Assembly: GCF_030123065.1 (NCBI RefSeq)
Contig: NZ_CP126093.1
Span: 4,780,001-4,844,000, forward strand
Length of the DNA: 64,000 bases
Direction of reading: 5' to 3'
Origin: Neobacillus sp. DY30
Lineage (GTDB): Bacteria > Bacillota > Bacilli > Bacillales > Cytobacillaceae
Every line of letters begins with the position of its first letter. Within the stretch, counting starts at the first letter, position 1. A program made the translations under genes and the position numbers. The notes beneath the pieces are model-generated. The model did no database searches, had not been told where the DNA came from, and was given only the letters and a program-made list of their open reading frames with translations. Positions 33,258 to 43,002 of the stretch are shown piece after piece.

Positions 33258-35888
33258 TTTCGCGTCAAACCATGTTGGGCCATAGGAATAATCAACTTTT
33301 AATGGCACTTTTAATTCGAGGGCATTTTCCATTACGTCTGGAACGAGTTTCTTTAGTGTTTCAATTTCTTCCTCTGGTGCTTCAAAGATTAGTTCATCGT
33401 GCACTTGAAGCAGCAGTCTTGTTTTTAATCCATAATCCTTCAATGCTTCATCCATATCGATCATGGCTTTTTTAATAATATCTGCTGCACTTCCCTGTAT
33501 CGGGGTGTTCATTGCCGTTCTTTCAGCGAAACTTCTGATGTTAAAATTACGATGTGAAATCTCCGGGATGTATCTTCTTCTTTGCAGAAGGGTCGTTACA
33601 TACCCTTTCTGTTTTGCGGAATGAATGATGTCATCCATATAATCCTTTACCCCAGGATAGCTGGCTAGATAGCGGTCGATAAACAGACCTGCCTCTTTAC
33701 GGGTAATGCCTAAGCTCTGTGAAAGACCATAGTCACTTATTCCATAGACAATACCAAAGTTAACCGCTTTTGCCTGCCTTCTCATATTTGAAGTTACCTC
33801 GTCTGCATTAACGTGAAAAACATCCATAGCTGTTTTTGTATGAATATCGAGGTCATCCTTAAAGGCTTGAATTAGTTTTTCATCACCAGCAATGTCTGCT
33901 AAAACTCTAAGCTCGATTTGTGAATAATCCGCTGCAAAGATAAGCCATCCTGGTTCCGATGGTACGAATGCTTGCCGGATCTTTCGGCCCTCTTCTAATC
34001 GAATCGGAATGTTTTGCAGATTCGGATCAATGGAGCTTAATCTTCCCGTTGCGGTTAAAGTCTGTTGATACCTAGTATGAACTTTACCGGTTTTAGGACT
34101 AATTACCTTGAGCAATCCTTCAATATAAGTTGACTGAAGCTTGCCTAACTGTCTGTAATTAAGAATATGCTCTATGATTTCATGGTCATTTGCTAATTTC
34201 TCCAAAACATCCGCTGACGTTGAATAGCCCGTTTTCGTTTTCTTTAAGGTTGGAAGATTTAATTTTTCAAATAAAATTACACCTAATTGCTTAGTAGAAT
34301 TAATATTGAATTTTTCACCGGCTAAATCATAGATGATTCCTTCTATTTCAATCAGTCTGTCATGAATTTCACTGCCCATCCTCTGGAGACGATCGCTATC
34401 TACTTTAATACCACACGATTCCATATCTGCTAAAATAAGCGATAGCGGCATTTCAAGGTCAGTAAACAATTCATATTGTTCATTTGTTTTTAACTCATCT
34501 TCTAGTTTCTGTTTCAAATCGAACATTGCTAGACTTTTTCGAACCAGATGCTCAGCAAGCAGAGCTGTCTCTGGTATTCTCCTCTTCGCGCCTTTTCCAT
34601 AAAACGACTCATCCGATTGAATATTAATACCGTATTTTTTGCCAATCGTTGAAAGATCATCAATTGATTCCGATGGATTGATAATATAGGAAGCCATTAA
34701 TGTATCGAAATGAACCCCTTTTAAATGAATATCATACCTTCTTAAAGAAACCTCGGAGCGCTTTGCATCATAGACTGTTTTCTTTTTTGTTTCATCTTCA
34801 GCCCATTTTTTAAAGCTTTCGGACTGTAAGGCTAATTCAGTTGGAAAATAATAGTGCCCATTGTCATTTACAAGTGAAAAACCAATAATATCAGCAAAAT
34901 GATAGTTATCGTCGAGCATTTCGACATAGAAATAATTATCCTCCGTAAACAGATCATCACTTATTACATCAGGGGTTACAAATTCTATGTCTTCAAGTTC
35001 AAGCTGCTCAGTTCCTGATGTGTCTCCACCTAATTTTTCTAATAAGGAATGAAAGCCAAGCTCTTTATAAAGTAAAACAAGTTTATCTCTTTCATATCCG
35101 TCATAAGCTACATTTTCTACCGATACTTCGACGGGTGCGTGTCTTTCAATCGTGGCAAGTTGCTTACTCATCACTGCTTGATCCTTAAATTCTTCAAGCT
35201 TTTCTTTCAACTTACTTCCAGTCACTTGATCAATGGACTCTAGTAAGTTTTCTAAGGTTGAAAATTCCTTAAGCAGTTTAATTGCAGTTTTTTCACCGAC
35301 ACCTGGTACACCTGGAATATTATCAGAAGGGTCCCCCATTAGCCCCTTCATATCAATAATTTGCTCTGGCGTTAAACCATACTTTTCCATAACATGGGCT
35401 GGAGTATATTCCTCAATATCAGTAATCCCTTTACGAGTGATACCAACCGTGATATTTTCAGAGGAAAGCTGAGTTAAGTCTTTATCTCCAGATATAACTT
35501 TGATTTCATAACCTTCTTTTTCAGCAGACAATGACAATGTTCCAATAATGTCATCCGCCTCATAATTCTCAAGCTCATATCGCTGGATACCGTATGCATC
35601 AAGAAGATCACGAATAAAAGGGAATTGTTCGGATAATTCAGGAGGTGTTTTTTGCCTTCCACCCTTATATTCACCAAACGTAGAATGACGAAAGGTTGTC
35701 TTTCCCGCGTCAAATGCCACTAATATATGCGTGGGCTTTTCGTCTTCCATAATCTTATTTAACATCATAGTAAAACCATAAACTGCATTCGTGTGTACGC
35801 CCTTATCATTATTAAGCAGGGGCAGTGCAAAGAATGCACGGTAGGCGATACTATTCCCGTCAATTAATACTAGCTTCTTCTTTTCCAT
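33255..35888 (-). CDS. polA: DNA polymerase I
   Basis: Repair and Okazaki-fragment polymerase of 877 residues. N-terminal 5'-3' exonuclease domain (LVLIDGNSIAYRAFFAL; YEADDIIGTLS; GLMGDPSDNIPGVPGVGEKTA), a central 3'-5' exonuclease-like domain that lacks the usual DEDD acidic motif set, as in B. subtilis, and the polymerase domain with DYSQIELRVLADIAGDE, RRQAKAVNFGIVYG and LLQVHDELIFE. ATG at 35888 has AAAGGGG seven bases upstream. Followed by mutM, preceded by phoR at 18 bp. Confidence 0.98.
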   Translation of the reverse strand: MEKKKLVLIDGNSIAYRAFFALPLLNNDKGVHTNAVYGFTMMLNKIMEDEKPTHILVAFDAGKTTFRHSTFGEYKGGRQKTPPELSEQFPFIRDLLDAYGIQRYELENYEADDIIGTLSLSAEKEGYEIKVISGDKDLTQLSSENITVGITRKGITDIEEYTPAHVMEKYGLTPEQIIDMKGLMGDPSDNIPGVPGVGEKTAIKLLKEFSTLENLLESIDQVTGSKLKEKLEEFKDQAVMSKQLATIERHAPVEVSVENVAYDGYERDKLVLLYKELGFHSLLEKLGGDTSGTEQLELEDIEFVTPDVISDDLFTEDNYFYVEMLDDNYHFADIIGFSLVNDNGHYYFPTELALQSESFKKWAEDETKKKTVYDAKRSEVSLRRYDIHLKGVHFDTLMASYIINPSESIDDLSTIGKKYGINIQSDESFYGKGAKRRIPETALLAEHLVRKSLAMFDLKQKLEDELKTNEQYELFTDLEMPLSLILADMESCGIKVDSDRLQRMGSEIHDRLIEIEGIIYDLAGEKFNINSTKQLGVILFEKLNLPTLKKTKTGYSTSADVLEKLANDHEIIEHILNYRQLGKLQSTYIEGLLKVISPKTGKVHTRYQQTLTATGRLSSIDPNLQNIPIRLEEGRKIRQAFVPSEPGWLIFAADYSQIELRVLADIAGDEKLIQAFKDDLDIHTKTAMDVFHVNADEVTSNMRRQAKAVNFGIVYGISDYGLSQSLGITRKEAGLFIDRYLASYPGVKDYMDDIIHSAKQKGYVTTLLQRRRYIPEISHRNFNIRSFAERTAMNTPIQGSAADIIKKAMIDMDEALKDYGLKTRLLLQVHDELIFEAPEEEIETLKKLVPDVMENALELKVPLKVDYSYGPTWFDAK

Positions 35889-35906
35889 CCATTTACCCCT
35901 TTCAGG

Positions 35907-37670
35907 TTAATCCATATATTTATGTAGTTCGATGATAAACTCACTGCCCTCACCAAGGGTGCTTCTCACCGTTATGTTACCATGATGTGCATCAACTAAA
36001 TGTTTTACAATTGCTAATCCGAGGCCTGTCCCGCCAGAATCCCGGCTTCTTGCACGGTCAACACGATAAAATCGTTCAAAAATACGTGGAATCTCTTCTT
36101 GTTTAATTCCTACCCCGGAATCTTTTACATGGATTTTTACCGTTCTTTCGTGATCGAAAAGTGATACTTTTACATATCCTCTTGGCGGAGTATACAAAAT
36201 GGCATTACTAATCAGATTAATAAATACCTGTTTTAAGCGGTCATGGTCGCCTTGTATATATAATTCTTCCCTCTGAAACTCAAGCTCAAGACGAATATCT
36301 TTTGATTCTGCTTTTTTAGTAAGCATGGTGATTACTTCGTTTATTAATTCATAGAGATCAAAGGACTGGATGTTCAACTTAAATTCCTGCTGTTCAATTT
36401 TAGAAAAGTCGAGCAAATCTTGAATGAGCGTTTGCATGCGCTCACTTTCTTTATTAATAATCGACAAAAATGCTTCAAGCGTATCTCGATTGTTCATCGC
36501 ACCATCCAACAGAGTCTCGGAAAAACCTTTTATAGAGGTAACTGGCGTTTTCAATTCATGTGATACATTGGCCACAAAATCTTTTCTCATTACTTCAAGT
36601 TTTTTAAGCTCAGTAATATCATGGAAAACGAGCAAAACCCCTTTCCATACATTATTTATCCCAATAATCGGTATTCCATAAACATCAAAGTATCTTCTCT
36701 CGATCCCTAATGGAAGAAGGAGATGTTTTCTGATTTTTTGTTCTGTCCGAAAAACATCTGCGATGATATTGCAAATTTCCTCCTGCTCAATAACTTCATA
36801 ATATAGTTTATTTAAATAATTAGTTGATTCCACATGAAAGATATCAATGTAGCCCTTGTTGATTAGATTAACAAATCCACGGCTGTCCATTAGAAGTAGT
36901 CCTGCACCCATATTTTCAATTAGTGCACTTAAGCGATCTTGCTGTATTTCTTGGGCTTTACTCATTTCTTGAAGGTTTTGGGCTAGAACATTGATTGAGG
37001 TGCTCAACATACTTGTTTCATTCAATTTATTACTTTCTATTCTAGCCCGGTAATTGCCTTTCGCCAGTTCAATCGCAACATTGGTCGCAGCTTCTATGGG
37101 CTTCGTATATCTTGCCGTTATTCTGTATCCAAGATAAATAAAAACAACAAACACTATCAATAAACTAATAGAAAGTATCCACCAAATTTGCCCGTAGGCA
37201 TGTTTCAGCTCACTTGTTTTTGTAAAAATGAACAAATAACCTTCATTTTCATTTGCATTTAGTATAGGCTTCCAGGAATAATGTAAGTCGTACTCCTCAC
37301 GTTCAACAATCTCCGTCTTATTTTTTTGCTTTTCCTTTAAGGCCTCATTAATAATTTCTTTTATCCCTTTTATATTAGAAGGGCTCATTTTGCCGCTGTC
37401 AAAAAGGATCTTCCCGTTTGTATCTGTGATGGCAAGTCTCACATTTAGTAAATTACTGAGTTCCATAATTTGTTGTTGATTAAAGGAGTTCACTCCACCA
37501 TTGTTTTCAATATGCAAACTTAGGAGATTACTCTCTTTATCTAAACGTTCATTATATGTATCAAGGTAGTAGCCTTTAAAAAGTTGTCCAAGTAATATTT
37601 CAAGTCCGATTAAACCGATTATAAGTAAAGAAATTAGGGCAAGTAGAAGCTTTGTACGAAATTTGGTCAT
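35907..37670 (-). CDS. phoR: Phosphate-starvation sensor histidine kinase PhoR
   Basis: Membrane kinase of 587 residues: a first helix (residues 8-28), extracytoplasmic region to about 155, second helix near 162-183, HAMP domain, PAS domain (about 245-350), HisKA with VANVSHELKTPVTSIKGFSE (phospho-acceptor His), and HATPase with LISNAILYTP, DSGVGIKQEEIPRIFERFYR and GGTGLGLAIVKHL. It phosphorylates PhoP when phosphate or teichoic-acid intermediates are limiting. Its ATG overlaps the phoP stop by four bases, implying translational coupling. Confidence 0.95.
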   Translation of the reverse strand: MTKFRTKLLLALISLLIIGLIGLEILLGQLFKGYYLDTYNERLDKESNLLSLHIENNGGVNSFNQQQIMELSNLLNVRLAITDTNGKILFDSGKMSPSNIKGIKEIINEALKEKQKNKTEIVEREEYDLHYSWKPILNANENEGYLFIFTKTSELKHAYGQIWWILSISLLIVFVVFIYLGYRITARYTKPIEAATNVAIELAKGNYRARIESNKLNETSMLSTSINVLAQNLQEMSKAQEIQQDRLSALIENMGAGLLLMDSRGFVNLINKGYIDIFHVESTNYLNKLYYEVIEQEEICNIIADVFRTEQKIRKHLLLPLGIERRYFDVYGIPIIGINNVWKGVLLVFHDITELKKLEVMRKDFVANVSHELKTPVTSIKGFSETLLDGAMNNRDTLEAFLSIINKESERMQTLIQDLLDFSKIEQQEFKLNIQSFDLYELINEVITMLTKKAESKDIRLELEFQREELYIQGDHDRLKQVFINLISNAILYTPPRGYVKVSLFDHERTVKIHVKDSGVGIKQEEIPRIFERFYRVDRARSRDSGGTGLGLAIVKHLVDAHHGNITVRSTLGEGSEFIIELHKYMD

Positions 37671-38383
37671 TCACCTTTCGGCTCCTCGAGCTTATATCCG
37701 AGTCCGCGGACCGTTTTAATATAAACTGGTTTCTTTGTATCATCTTCGATTTTTTCTCTCAGATGGGAAATGTGAACATCTACAATACGAGTATCGCCAG
37801 CAAATTCATAATTCCATACTGCACTTAATAATTGGTCACGCGTTAAAACCCGATTTTTATTCTGAGCCAAATAATGGAGTAATTCGTATTCTTTGAGGGT
37901 TAGTTCCAATTGTTGATTTTTAAAGTAGGCTTCGTATTTTTCCGGAATAATTTGAAGGTTTCCAATAATAATATCTGAACCATCCTGTTGGTCACCCTCA
38001 TTATTGTTGGATTGTATTTGAATCCTTCTTAAAATTGCTTTTACCCGTGCAACCACTTCTCTTGGGCTAAATGGTTTAATCATATAATCATCCGCACCAA
38101 GCTCTAGTCCCAATATTTTATCAAACTCATCATCTTTCGCTGTTAACATCAGGATCGGTGTCATAATTTTTTGCTGCCGGAGCTGTTTACACACTTCAAT
38201 ACCATCCATTTTCGGAAGCATAAGATCTAAAACAATAATATTAGGTGCCATACTTTCAGCTAATTGTTTTCCCGTTAAGCCATCCATTGCCGTAATAACT
38301 TCAAACCCGGCTTGTTCCAAATTATATTGAAGCAAAGTTACAATTGATTGTTCATCGTCTACAACTAGTACCTTGTTTTTCAT
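37667..38383 (-). CDS. phoP: Response regulator PhoP
   Basis: OmpR-family regulator of 238 residues: receiver domain with VVDDEQSIV, phospho-acceptor Asp in IIVLDLMLPKMDG, switch Lys in MIKPFSPRE; winged-helix domain with TLKEYELLHYLAQNKNRVLTR and RIVDVHISHLREKIE. ATG at 38383 has GGAGG upstream; the 37-residue upstream extension is an open frame only. Controls phosphate-starvation genes. Confidence 0.95.
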   Translation of the reverse strand: MKNKVLVVDDEQSIVTLLQYNLEQAGFEVITAMDGLTGKQLAESMAPNIIVLDLMLPKMDGIEVCKQLRQQKIMTPILMLTAKDDEFDKILGLELGADDYMIKPFSPREVVARVKAILRRIQIQSNNNEGDQQDGSDIIIGNLQIIPEKYEAYFKNQQLELTLKEYELLHYLAQNKNRVLTRDQLLSAVWNYEFAGDTRIVDVHISHLREKIEDDTKKPVYIKTVRGLGYKLEEPKGE

Positions 38384-38465
38384 AAAAACCTCCGATTGTT
38401 TAATCTTTTCCCCACTCTCCTCCATTATAATATAGAAATAAAAAGAATACCCATTATCGACCTTG

Positions 38466-38497
38466 GAACAAAAAAAAAGGAATGTAAAATACATTCC
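38466..38497 (-). terminator. Terminator of the MaoC-family gene
   Basis: AAGGAATGTA and TACATTCCTT pair, followed by a T-run on the minus strand, just after the stop codon and before phoP. Confidence 0.85.
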
Positions 38498-38974
38498 TTA
38501 AAAATTATCTAAGACATTGGCATCCATTTTTCCTAAACGATGAGGAGGACAGACTTTGAGTTTTCCTGTAATCACTACTTCGTCTTTTTCGTTTGTTCCA
38601 ACAACTGTCATCATCACTGTGTGCTCATCATGATTTATTTCGACAACCTCTAAAAACAACTCAACCGTTGCGTAATGGTAAACGGGTTTTGGAAATTCGA
38701 TATCTTGACTTACTATATGGCTGCCTGGCCCAGGTAAATACTTTGAAACAGCTGATGTAATCATCCCCGTTAGCATAATACTTGGAACAATGGGTTTTTT
38801 ATATGGTGTTTGGGATGCGTAATTATGTTGAATAAAGAGTGGGTTCGCGTCATCTGTTAGACCTAAATACAGTAGAATATCTTTATCCTCCACTTTTTCG
38901 GTCAATGTTAATTTTTCTCCGACTGACATTTCTTTAATTTCTCTGCCTAATTTTCTCTTTTTTCCTAAAAGCAT
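38498..38974 (-). CDS. MaoC-like hotdog-fold protein
   Basis: A 158-residue single hotdog domain related to (R)-specific enoyl-CoA hydratases and MaoC dehydratases. The core has LGLTDDANPLFIQHNYASQT, similar to the hydratase motif with catalytic Asp and a following polar residue, and IVPSIMLTGMITS. The usual His of the D-x(4)-H dyad is not clear: DANPLFIQH puts His eight positions after Asp, so activity is uncertain. ATG at 38974 has AGGG nine bases upstream; ATG at 39004 is an alternative. It lies between mdh and phoP, where B. subtilis has no such gene. Confidence 0.78.
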   Translation of the reverse strand: MLLGKKRKLGREIKEMSVGEKLTLTEKVEDKDILLYLGLTDDANPLFIQHNYASQTPYKKPIVPSIMLTGMITSAVSKYLPGPGSHIVSQDIEFPKPVYHYATVELFLEVVEINHDEHTVMMTVVGTNEKDEVVITGKLKVCPPHRLGKMDANVLDNF

Positions 38975-39011
38975 TCCATCACGCCCTTTTGTAAACGGTT
39001 TCATTTTTAGT

Positions 39012-39046
39012 GAAAAAATCCGGGGATTATAGATCCCCGAATTTAT
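39012..39046 (-). terminator. Terminator of citZ-icd-mdh
   Basis: TTCGGGGAT and ATCCCCGGA form a stem followed by T residues on the minus strand. Confidence 0.88.
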
Positions 39047-39051
39047 TTTAG

Positions 39052-39990
39052 TTAAACTAATACTTTCATTACATTTTGAACGGACTCAACTGATTTGTCT
39101 AAAGCAGCTTTTTCTTCAGCAGTTAGATCTAGCTCAATAACTTTCTCAATTCCGTTTGCACCGAGGATTGTTGGTACTCCTAGATAAATACCCTCATATC
39201 CATATTCTCCTTCAAGGTAAGCAATGGAAGGAAGAACGCGGCGCTGATCTTTTAAGATGGCTTCACACATTTCAACTAGTGATGCTGCTGGAGCATAATA
39301 AGCACTGCCATTCCCTAAAAGGTTAACGATTTCACCGCCGCCTTTTCTAGTACGTTCAACAATGGCTTCTAAACGTTCTTTAGGAATTAATGTTTCTAAT
39401 GGAATACCGCCAGCATAAGAATAACGAACAAGCGGAACCATATCATCTCCATGTCCGCCTAAAACGAACCCAGTAATATCTTTAACAGATACGTTTAATT
39501 CCTGAGCCACGAAAGTACGGAAACGAGCTGTATCTAGTACACCTGATTGGCCTATGACGCGGTTTTTAGGGAATCCTGATTCCTTAAATACTGTATATGT
39601 CATTGCGTCAACTGGATTTGTTAATACAAGGATTGTACAGTTTGGAGAATACTTCACGATTTCCTGTGTAACACTTTTCATTACCTTTTGGTTTGTCTGC
39701 ACTAGATCATCACGGCTCATACCAGGCTTACGTGCAATACCAGCAGTAATGACAACGATATCAGAATCACGTGTATCTTCGTAATTGGATGTACCGGTAA
39801 TGTTTGAATCAAATCCTTGAACTGGGCTTGCTTCAAGCATATCTAATGCCTTCCCTTTTGTTGGGTTTTCCATTTGAGGGATATCGACTAAAACGACATC
39901 ACCTAATTCTTTTTGTGCAAGTAAGAATGCAGTTGTAGCACCTGTGAAACCGCCGCCAATTACGGAAACCTTTTTACGCTTTAAAGACAT
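39052..39990 (-). CDS. mdh: Malate dehydrogenase
   Basis: NAD-dependent TCA-cycle enzyme, 312 residues, LDH-like type. Rossmann motif VSVIGGGFTGATTAFL, substrate-binding Arg in AGIARKPGMSRDDL, and the catalytic His in LGGHGDDMVPLVR. A terminator-like hairpin separates it from icd upstream. Confidence 0.97.
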   Translation of the reverse strand: MSLKRKKVSVIGGGFTGATTAFLLAQKELGDVVLVDIPQMENPTKGKALDMLEASPVQGFDSNITGTSNYEDTRDSDIVVITAGIARKPGMSRDDLVQTNQKVMKSVTQEIVKYSPNCTILVLTNPVDAMTYTVFKESGFPKNRVIGQSGVLDTARFRTFVAQELNVSVKDITGFVLGGHGDDMVPLVRYSYAGGIPLETLIPKERLEAIVERTRKGGGEIVNLLGNGSAYYAPAASLVEMCEAILKDQRRVLPSIAYLEGEYGYEGIYLGVPTILGANGIEKVIELDLTAEEKAALDKSVESVQNVMKVLV

Positions 39991-40031
39991 TTTAAACTCT
40001 CCCCTTTGAAAGTACTATTGTCGTTATTCGA

Positions 40032-40058
40032 AAAGGGGCTGTTCGAAAACAGCCCTGA
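40032..40058 (-). terminator. Hairpin between icd and mdh
   Basis: GGGCTGTT and AACAGCCC pair, then CTTTT on the minus strand: a moderate intrinsic terminator inside the TCA operon that could set the mdh level or protect the icd message. Confidence 0.7.
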
Positions 40059-40102
40059 TTTTCCATGTGAAGTTTCATACTCTAGGTGCACTAGCTTTCA
40101 AC

Positions 40103-41371
40103 TTATTCCATGTTCTTAATTAATTCATCACCAAATTCAGATGTTTTAACTTCTGTTGCTCCATCCATTAATCGAGCGAAGTCGTACGTTACTACTTTAG
40201 AAGCAATCGTCTTTTCTACTGATTTAATGACCATTTTAGCTGCTTCATTCCAGCCTAAATGTTCAAGTAGTAATACACCTGATAGGATAACAGAAGAGGG
40301 ATTTACTTTATCAAGGCCTGCATATTTAGGTGCAGTACCATGTGTAGCTTCGAAAATCGCATGTCCTGTTTCATAGTTAATGTTTGCTCCAGGAGCAATT
40401 CCGATTCCGCCAACTTGTGCAGCTAGGGCGTCAGAAATATAATCTCCGTTTAAGTTCATTGTTGCAACTACATCAAATTCACGTGGACGAGTTAGGATTT
40501 GCTGTAAGAAGATATCCGCAATCGCGTCTTTTACGATGATTTTGCCAGCTGCTTCTGCATCAGCTTGTGCTTTGTTTGCTGCTTCAGTACCTTGCTCAGC
40601 TTTAATGCGGTCATATTGAGCCCAAGTAAATACTTTATCGCCGAATTCTTTCTCAGCAAGTTCATAACCCCAGTTTTTGAATGCACCTTCAGTAAATTTC
40701 ATGATATTACCTTTGTGCACAAGCGTTAATGATTTACGGCCTTCTTTAATTGCATAATTTAGAGCAGCACGTACAAGACGTGTTGTTCCCTCTTCAGAAA
40801 CAGGCTTAATTCCGATACCAGAAGTCTCTGGGAATCTAATTTTGTTTACACCCATTTCAGTTTTTAAGAAATTGATTAATTTGTTAGCAGCTTCTGAGCC
40901 TTTTTCATACTCAATTCCAGCATAAATATCTTCAGTATTTTCACGGAAGATCACCATATCCGTATCTTGCGGACGCTTTACAGGAGAAGGAACACCTTCA
41001 AACCATCTTACTGGACGCAAACATACAAATAAATCTAACACTTGGCGAAGCGCAACGTTAAGTGAACGGATACCGCCGCCTACAGGAGTTGTAAGTGGAC
41101 CTTTAATCGCAATCAAATATTCATTGATTACATCAAGAGTTTCTTGTGGAAGCCATTCGCCAGTTTGGTTAAAAGCTTTTTCTCCAGCTAGAACTTCCTT
41201 CCAAACGATTTTACGCTCGCCTTTGTACGCTTTTTCTACCGCTGCATTTAATACTCTCTCGGAAGCTGCCCAGATATCTGGTCCGATACCGTCACCTTCA
41301 ATAAATGGGATAATTGGATTGTTTGGTACATTTAATACTCCGTTTGTTACTGTGATTTTTTCGCCTTGCAT
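40103..41371 (-). CDS. icd: Isocitrate dehydrogenase (NADP)
   Basis: A 422-residue TCA enzyme. FIEGDGIGPDIW is the N-terminal cofactor loop; RPVRWFEGVPSPVKRPQDTDM and FRENTEDIYAGIEYE carry substrate residues; the HGTAPKYAGLDKVNPSS stretch is the NADP site. ATG at 41371 has AGGAGGGAG upstream; the 25-residue open extension upstream is not used. Second gene of citZ-icd-mdh. Confidence 0.97.
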   Translation of the reverse strand: MQGEKITVTNGVLNVPNNPIIPFIEGDGIGPDIWAASERVLNAAVEKAYKGERKIVWKEVLAGEKAFNQTGEWLPQETLDVINEYLIAIKGPLTTPVGGGIRSLNVALRQVLDLFVCLRPVRWFEGVPSPVKRPQDTDMVIFRENTEDIYAGIEYEKGSEAANKLINFLKTEMGVNKIRFPETSGIGIKPVSEEGTTRLVRAALNYAIKEGRKSLTLVHKGNIMKFTEGAFKNWGYELAEKEFGDKVFTWAQYDRIKAEQGTEAANKAQADAEAAGKIIVKDAIADIFLQQILTRPREFDVVATMNLNGDYISDALAAQVGGIGIAPGANINYETGHAIFEATHGTAPKYAGLDKVNPSSVILSGVLLLEHLGWNEAAKMVIKSVEKTIASKVVTYDFARLMDGATEVKTSEFGDELIKNME

Positions 41372-41446
41372 AGTTGTTCTCCCTCCTAGGTATGTATCGA
41401 TGTTAATAATTATTCGTCCCTTGTGTATTAAAGAGATTGCATCCAA

Positions 41447-41485
41447 GGTTAAAGGATTTGGCCCTTTAACCTTTTCCTACAATCC
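41447..41485 (-). other. Stable hairpin between citZ and icd
   Basis: AAAAGGTTAAAGG and CCTTTAACCTT pair with no T-run after the stem on the minus strand, so this is more likely an mRNA processing or stabilising element than a terminator. Confidence 0.6.
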
Positions 41486-41521
41486 TATTAGACCAATTTT
41501 TTTGAAAAAAGTAAATATTTA

Positions 41522-42640
41522 TTACCCTCTTTGATTAATTGGTACATATTTCTGTATGCCAGGACCTGTATATTCGGCACGTGGACGAATCAATCGGTTG
41601 TTATCATATTGTTCTAAAATGTGTGCAAGCCAGCCTGAAACTCTGCTTACTGCAAAGATTGGTGTAAATAAATCATGGTCAATGCCTAAGCTGTGGTACA
41701 TTGAGGCTGAGTAGAAGTCAACGTTTGGAGGTAATTTCTTTTCGCCAGTGACGATGCTTTCAATTTTTTCAGACATTTCATACCAGTGAGGCTCGCCTGT
41801 CAGTTCCGTTAATTTTTTGGATAAAGCTCGTAAATGCTTGGCACGCGGATCGCCTGAACGATAAACGCGGTGTCCAAATCCCATGATTTTCTCTTTTTTC
41901 TCAAGCTTACCACGAACATATGGCTCAACATTTTCAAGTGTACCAATTTCTTTAAGCATTTTCATTACTGCTTCATTTGCACCGCCGTGCAATGGTCCTT
42001 TAAGCGCTCCGATTGCTGCAGTTACACCAGAATATACATCTGATAATGTAGCTACACAAACTCTAGCGGTAAAGGTCGAGGCATTAAGTTCATGATCCGC
42101 ATGTAAAACAAGAGCTTTGTCCATCGCGTTAACTGCGATTTCATCAGGCTCCTGGCCAGTCAACATGTAAAGGAAGTTAGCGGCAAAACTTAAATCGGTT
42201 CTAGGTGCAATTGGTTCAAGACCTTTTCTAACGCGAGCAAAAGTGGTCACAATTGCTGGCATTTTTGCTTGAAGACGAATCGCCTTTTGATAATTTGACT
42301 CTGTATCCATAGAGTCAGCTTCTTCGTCATAAAGACCTAGTAAAGATACAGCTGAGCGCAGTGCAGCCATAGGATGTACCTTTTCAATCGGATACATCTT
42401 AAAATGTTCAATTACCTCCTGAGGAAGTGCTGCACTTTCAGAAAGTTGTTTTTTTAGTTCTGCTAGTTCAGGCTCAGTTGGCAGTCTGCGGTGCCACAAT
42501 AAATAAATTACTTCTTCAAAGCTTGCATTCTCAGCTAAGTCATCAATGCCATACCCAACATACGTTAACGTATCATCAATAATTGAGCTGATGGAAGAAG
42601 TTGTTGCCACTACCCCTTCAAGACCTCGAGTTACTGTCAT
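41522..42640 (-). CDS. citZ: Citrate synthase II
   Basis: A 372-residue type II-like citrate synthase. Catalytic residues in LHADHELNASTF (His), GHRVYRSGDPR (His) and NVDFYSASMYHSLGI (Asp). Start MTVTRGLEGVVATTSSI at 42640 with AAGGAG upstream. First gene of citZ-icd-mdh, behind a promoter with a cre-type site. Confidence 0.97.
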   Translation of the reverse strand: MTVTRGLEGVVATTSSISSIIDDTLTYVGYGIDDLAENASFEEVIYLLWHRRLPTEPELAELKKQLSESAALPQEVIEHFKMYPIEKVHPMAALRSAVSLLGLYDEEADSMDTESNYQKAIRLQAKMPAIVTTFARVRKGLEPIAPRTDLSFAANFLYMLTGQEPDEIAVNAMDKALVLHADHELNASTFTARVCVATLSDVYSGVTAAIGALKGPLHGGANEAVMKMLKEIGTLENVEPYVRGKLEKKEKIMGFGHRVYRSGDPRAKHLRALSKKLTELTGEPHWYEMSEKIESIVTGEKKLPPNVDFYSASMYHSLGIDHDLFTPIFAVSRVSGWLAHILEQYDNNRLIRPRAEYTGPGIQKYVPINQRG

Positions 42641-42955
42641 AGAAAATCTCTCCTTCTCATTTTAATTTCCCCATTACCCGCCATTTGTAAAAAAGAAAGT
42701 ATTTTTATCAGCTGAAACTTTGAAATTGGTTGCAGCTATGTTGAAAGAAATTCTTCATTTCAAATATGAATACCAGCGCCCTTTTTAAACAAATAGCTAG
42801 ATTGAGCGCTTGCTCGGGCAAAGACCAAAAAGCGTAATAACTTTTTATTCATAAAAAAAAGTTATTTTACAAGTAATCTAGCATATTTATGTGAATTATG
42901 TAAAAAAGGATGCGCTTTCAAGTCCTATTATAAACAATTATCAGATTTTTGTGAA
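42641..42955 (-). promoter_or_regulatory. citZ promoter, cre site and 270-base leader
   Basis: TTCACA (42950-42955), 17 bp, TATAAT (42927-42932). Immediately downstream TTGAAAGCGCATCCT (42907-42921) matches the CcpA cre consensus WTGNAARCGNWWNCA at 14 of 15 positions, a roadblock or promoter-overlap position. The leader contains an AT-rich inverted repeat (AATAACTTTTT... near 42835-42866) and a 30-codon frame without a ribosome-binding site, which I do not call as a gene. Confidence 0.78.
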
Positions 42956-43002
42956 CGAAAAGGGGCTGAAAAGTTCAAAAAAAATATTATTTTACAAAAT
43001 AA

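Noticed and set aside
42741..42833. A 30-codon frame in the citZ leader with a signal-peptide-like start
   Set aside because: No ribosome-binding site before its ATG and no conserved family recognised.
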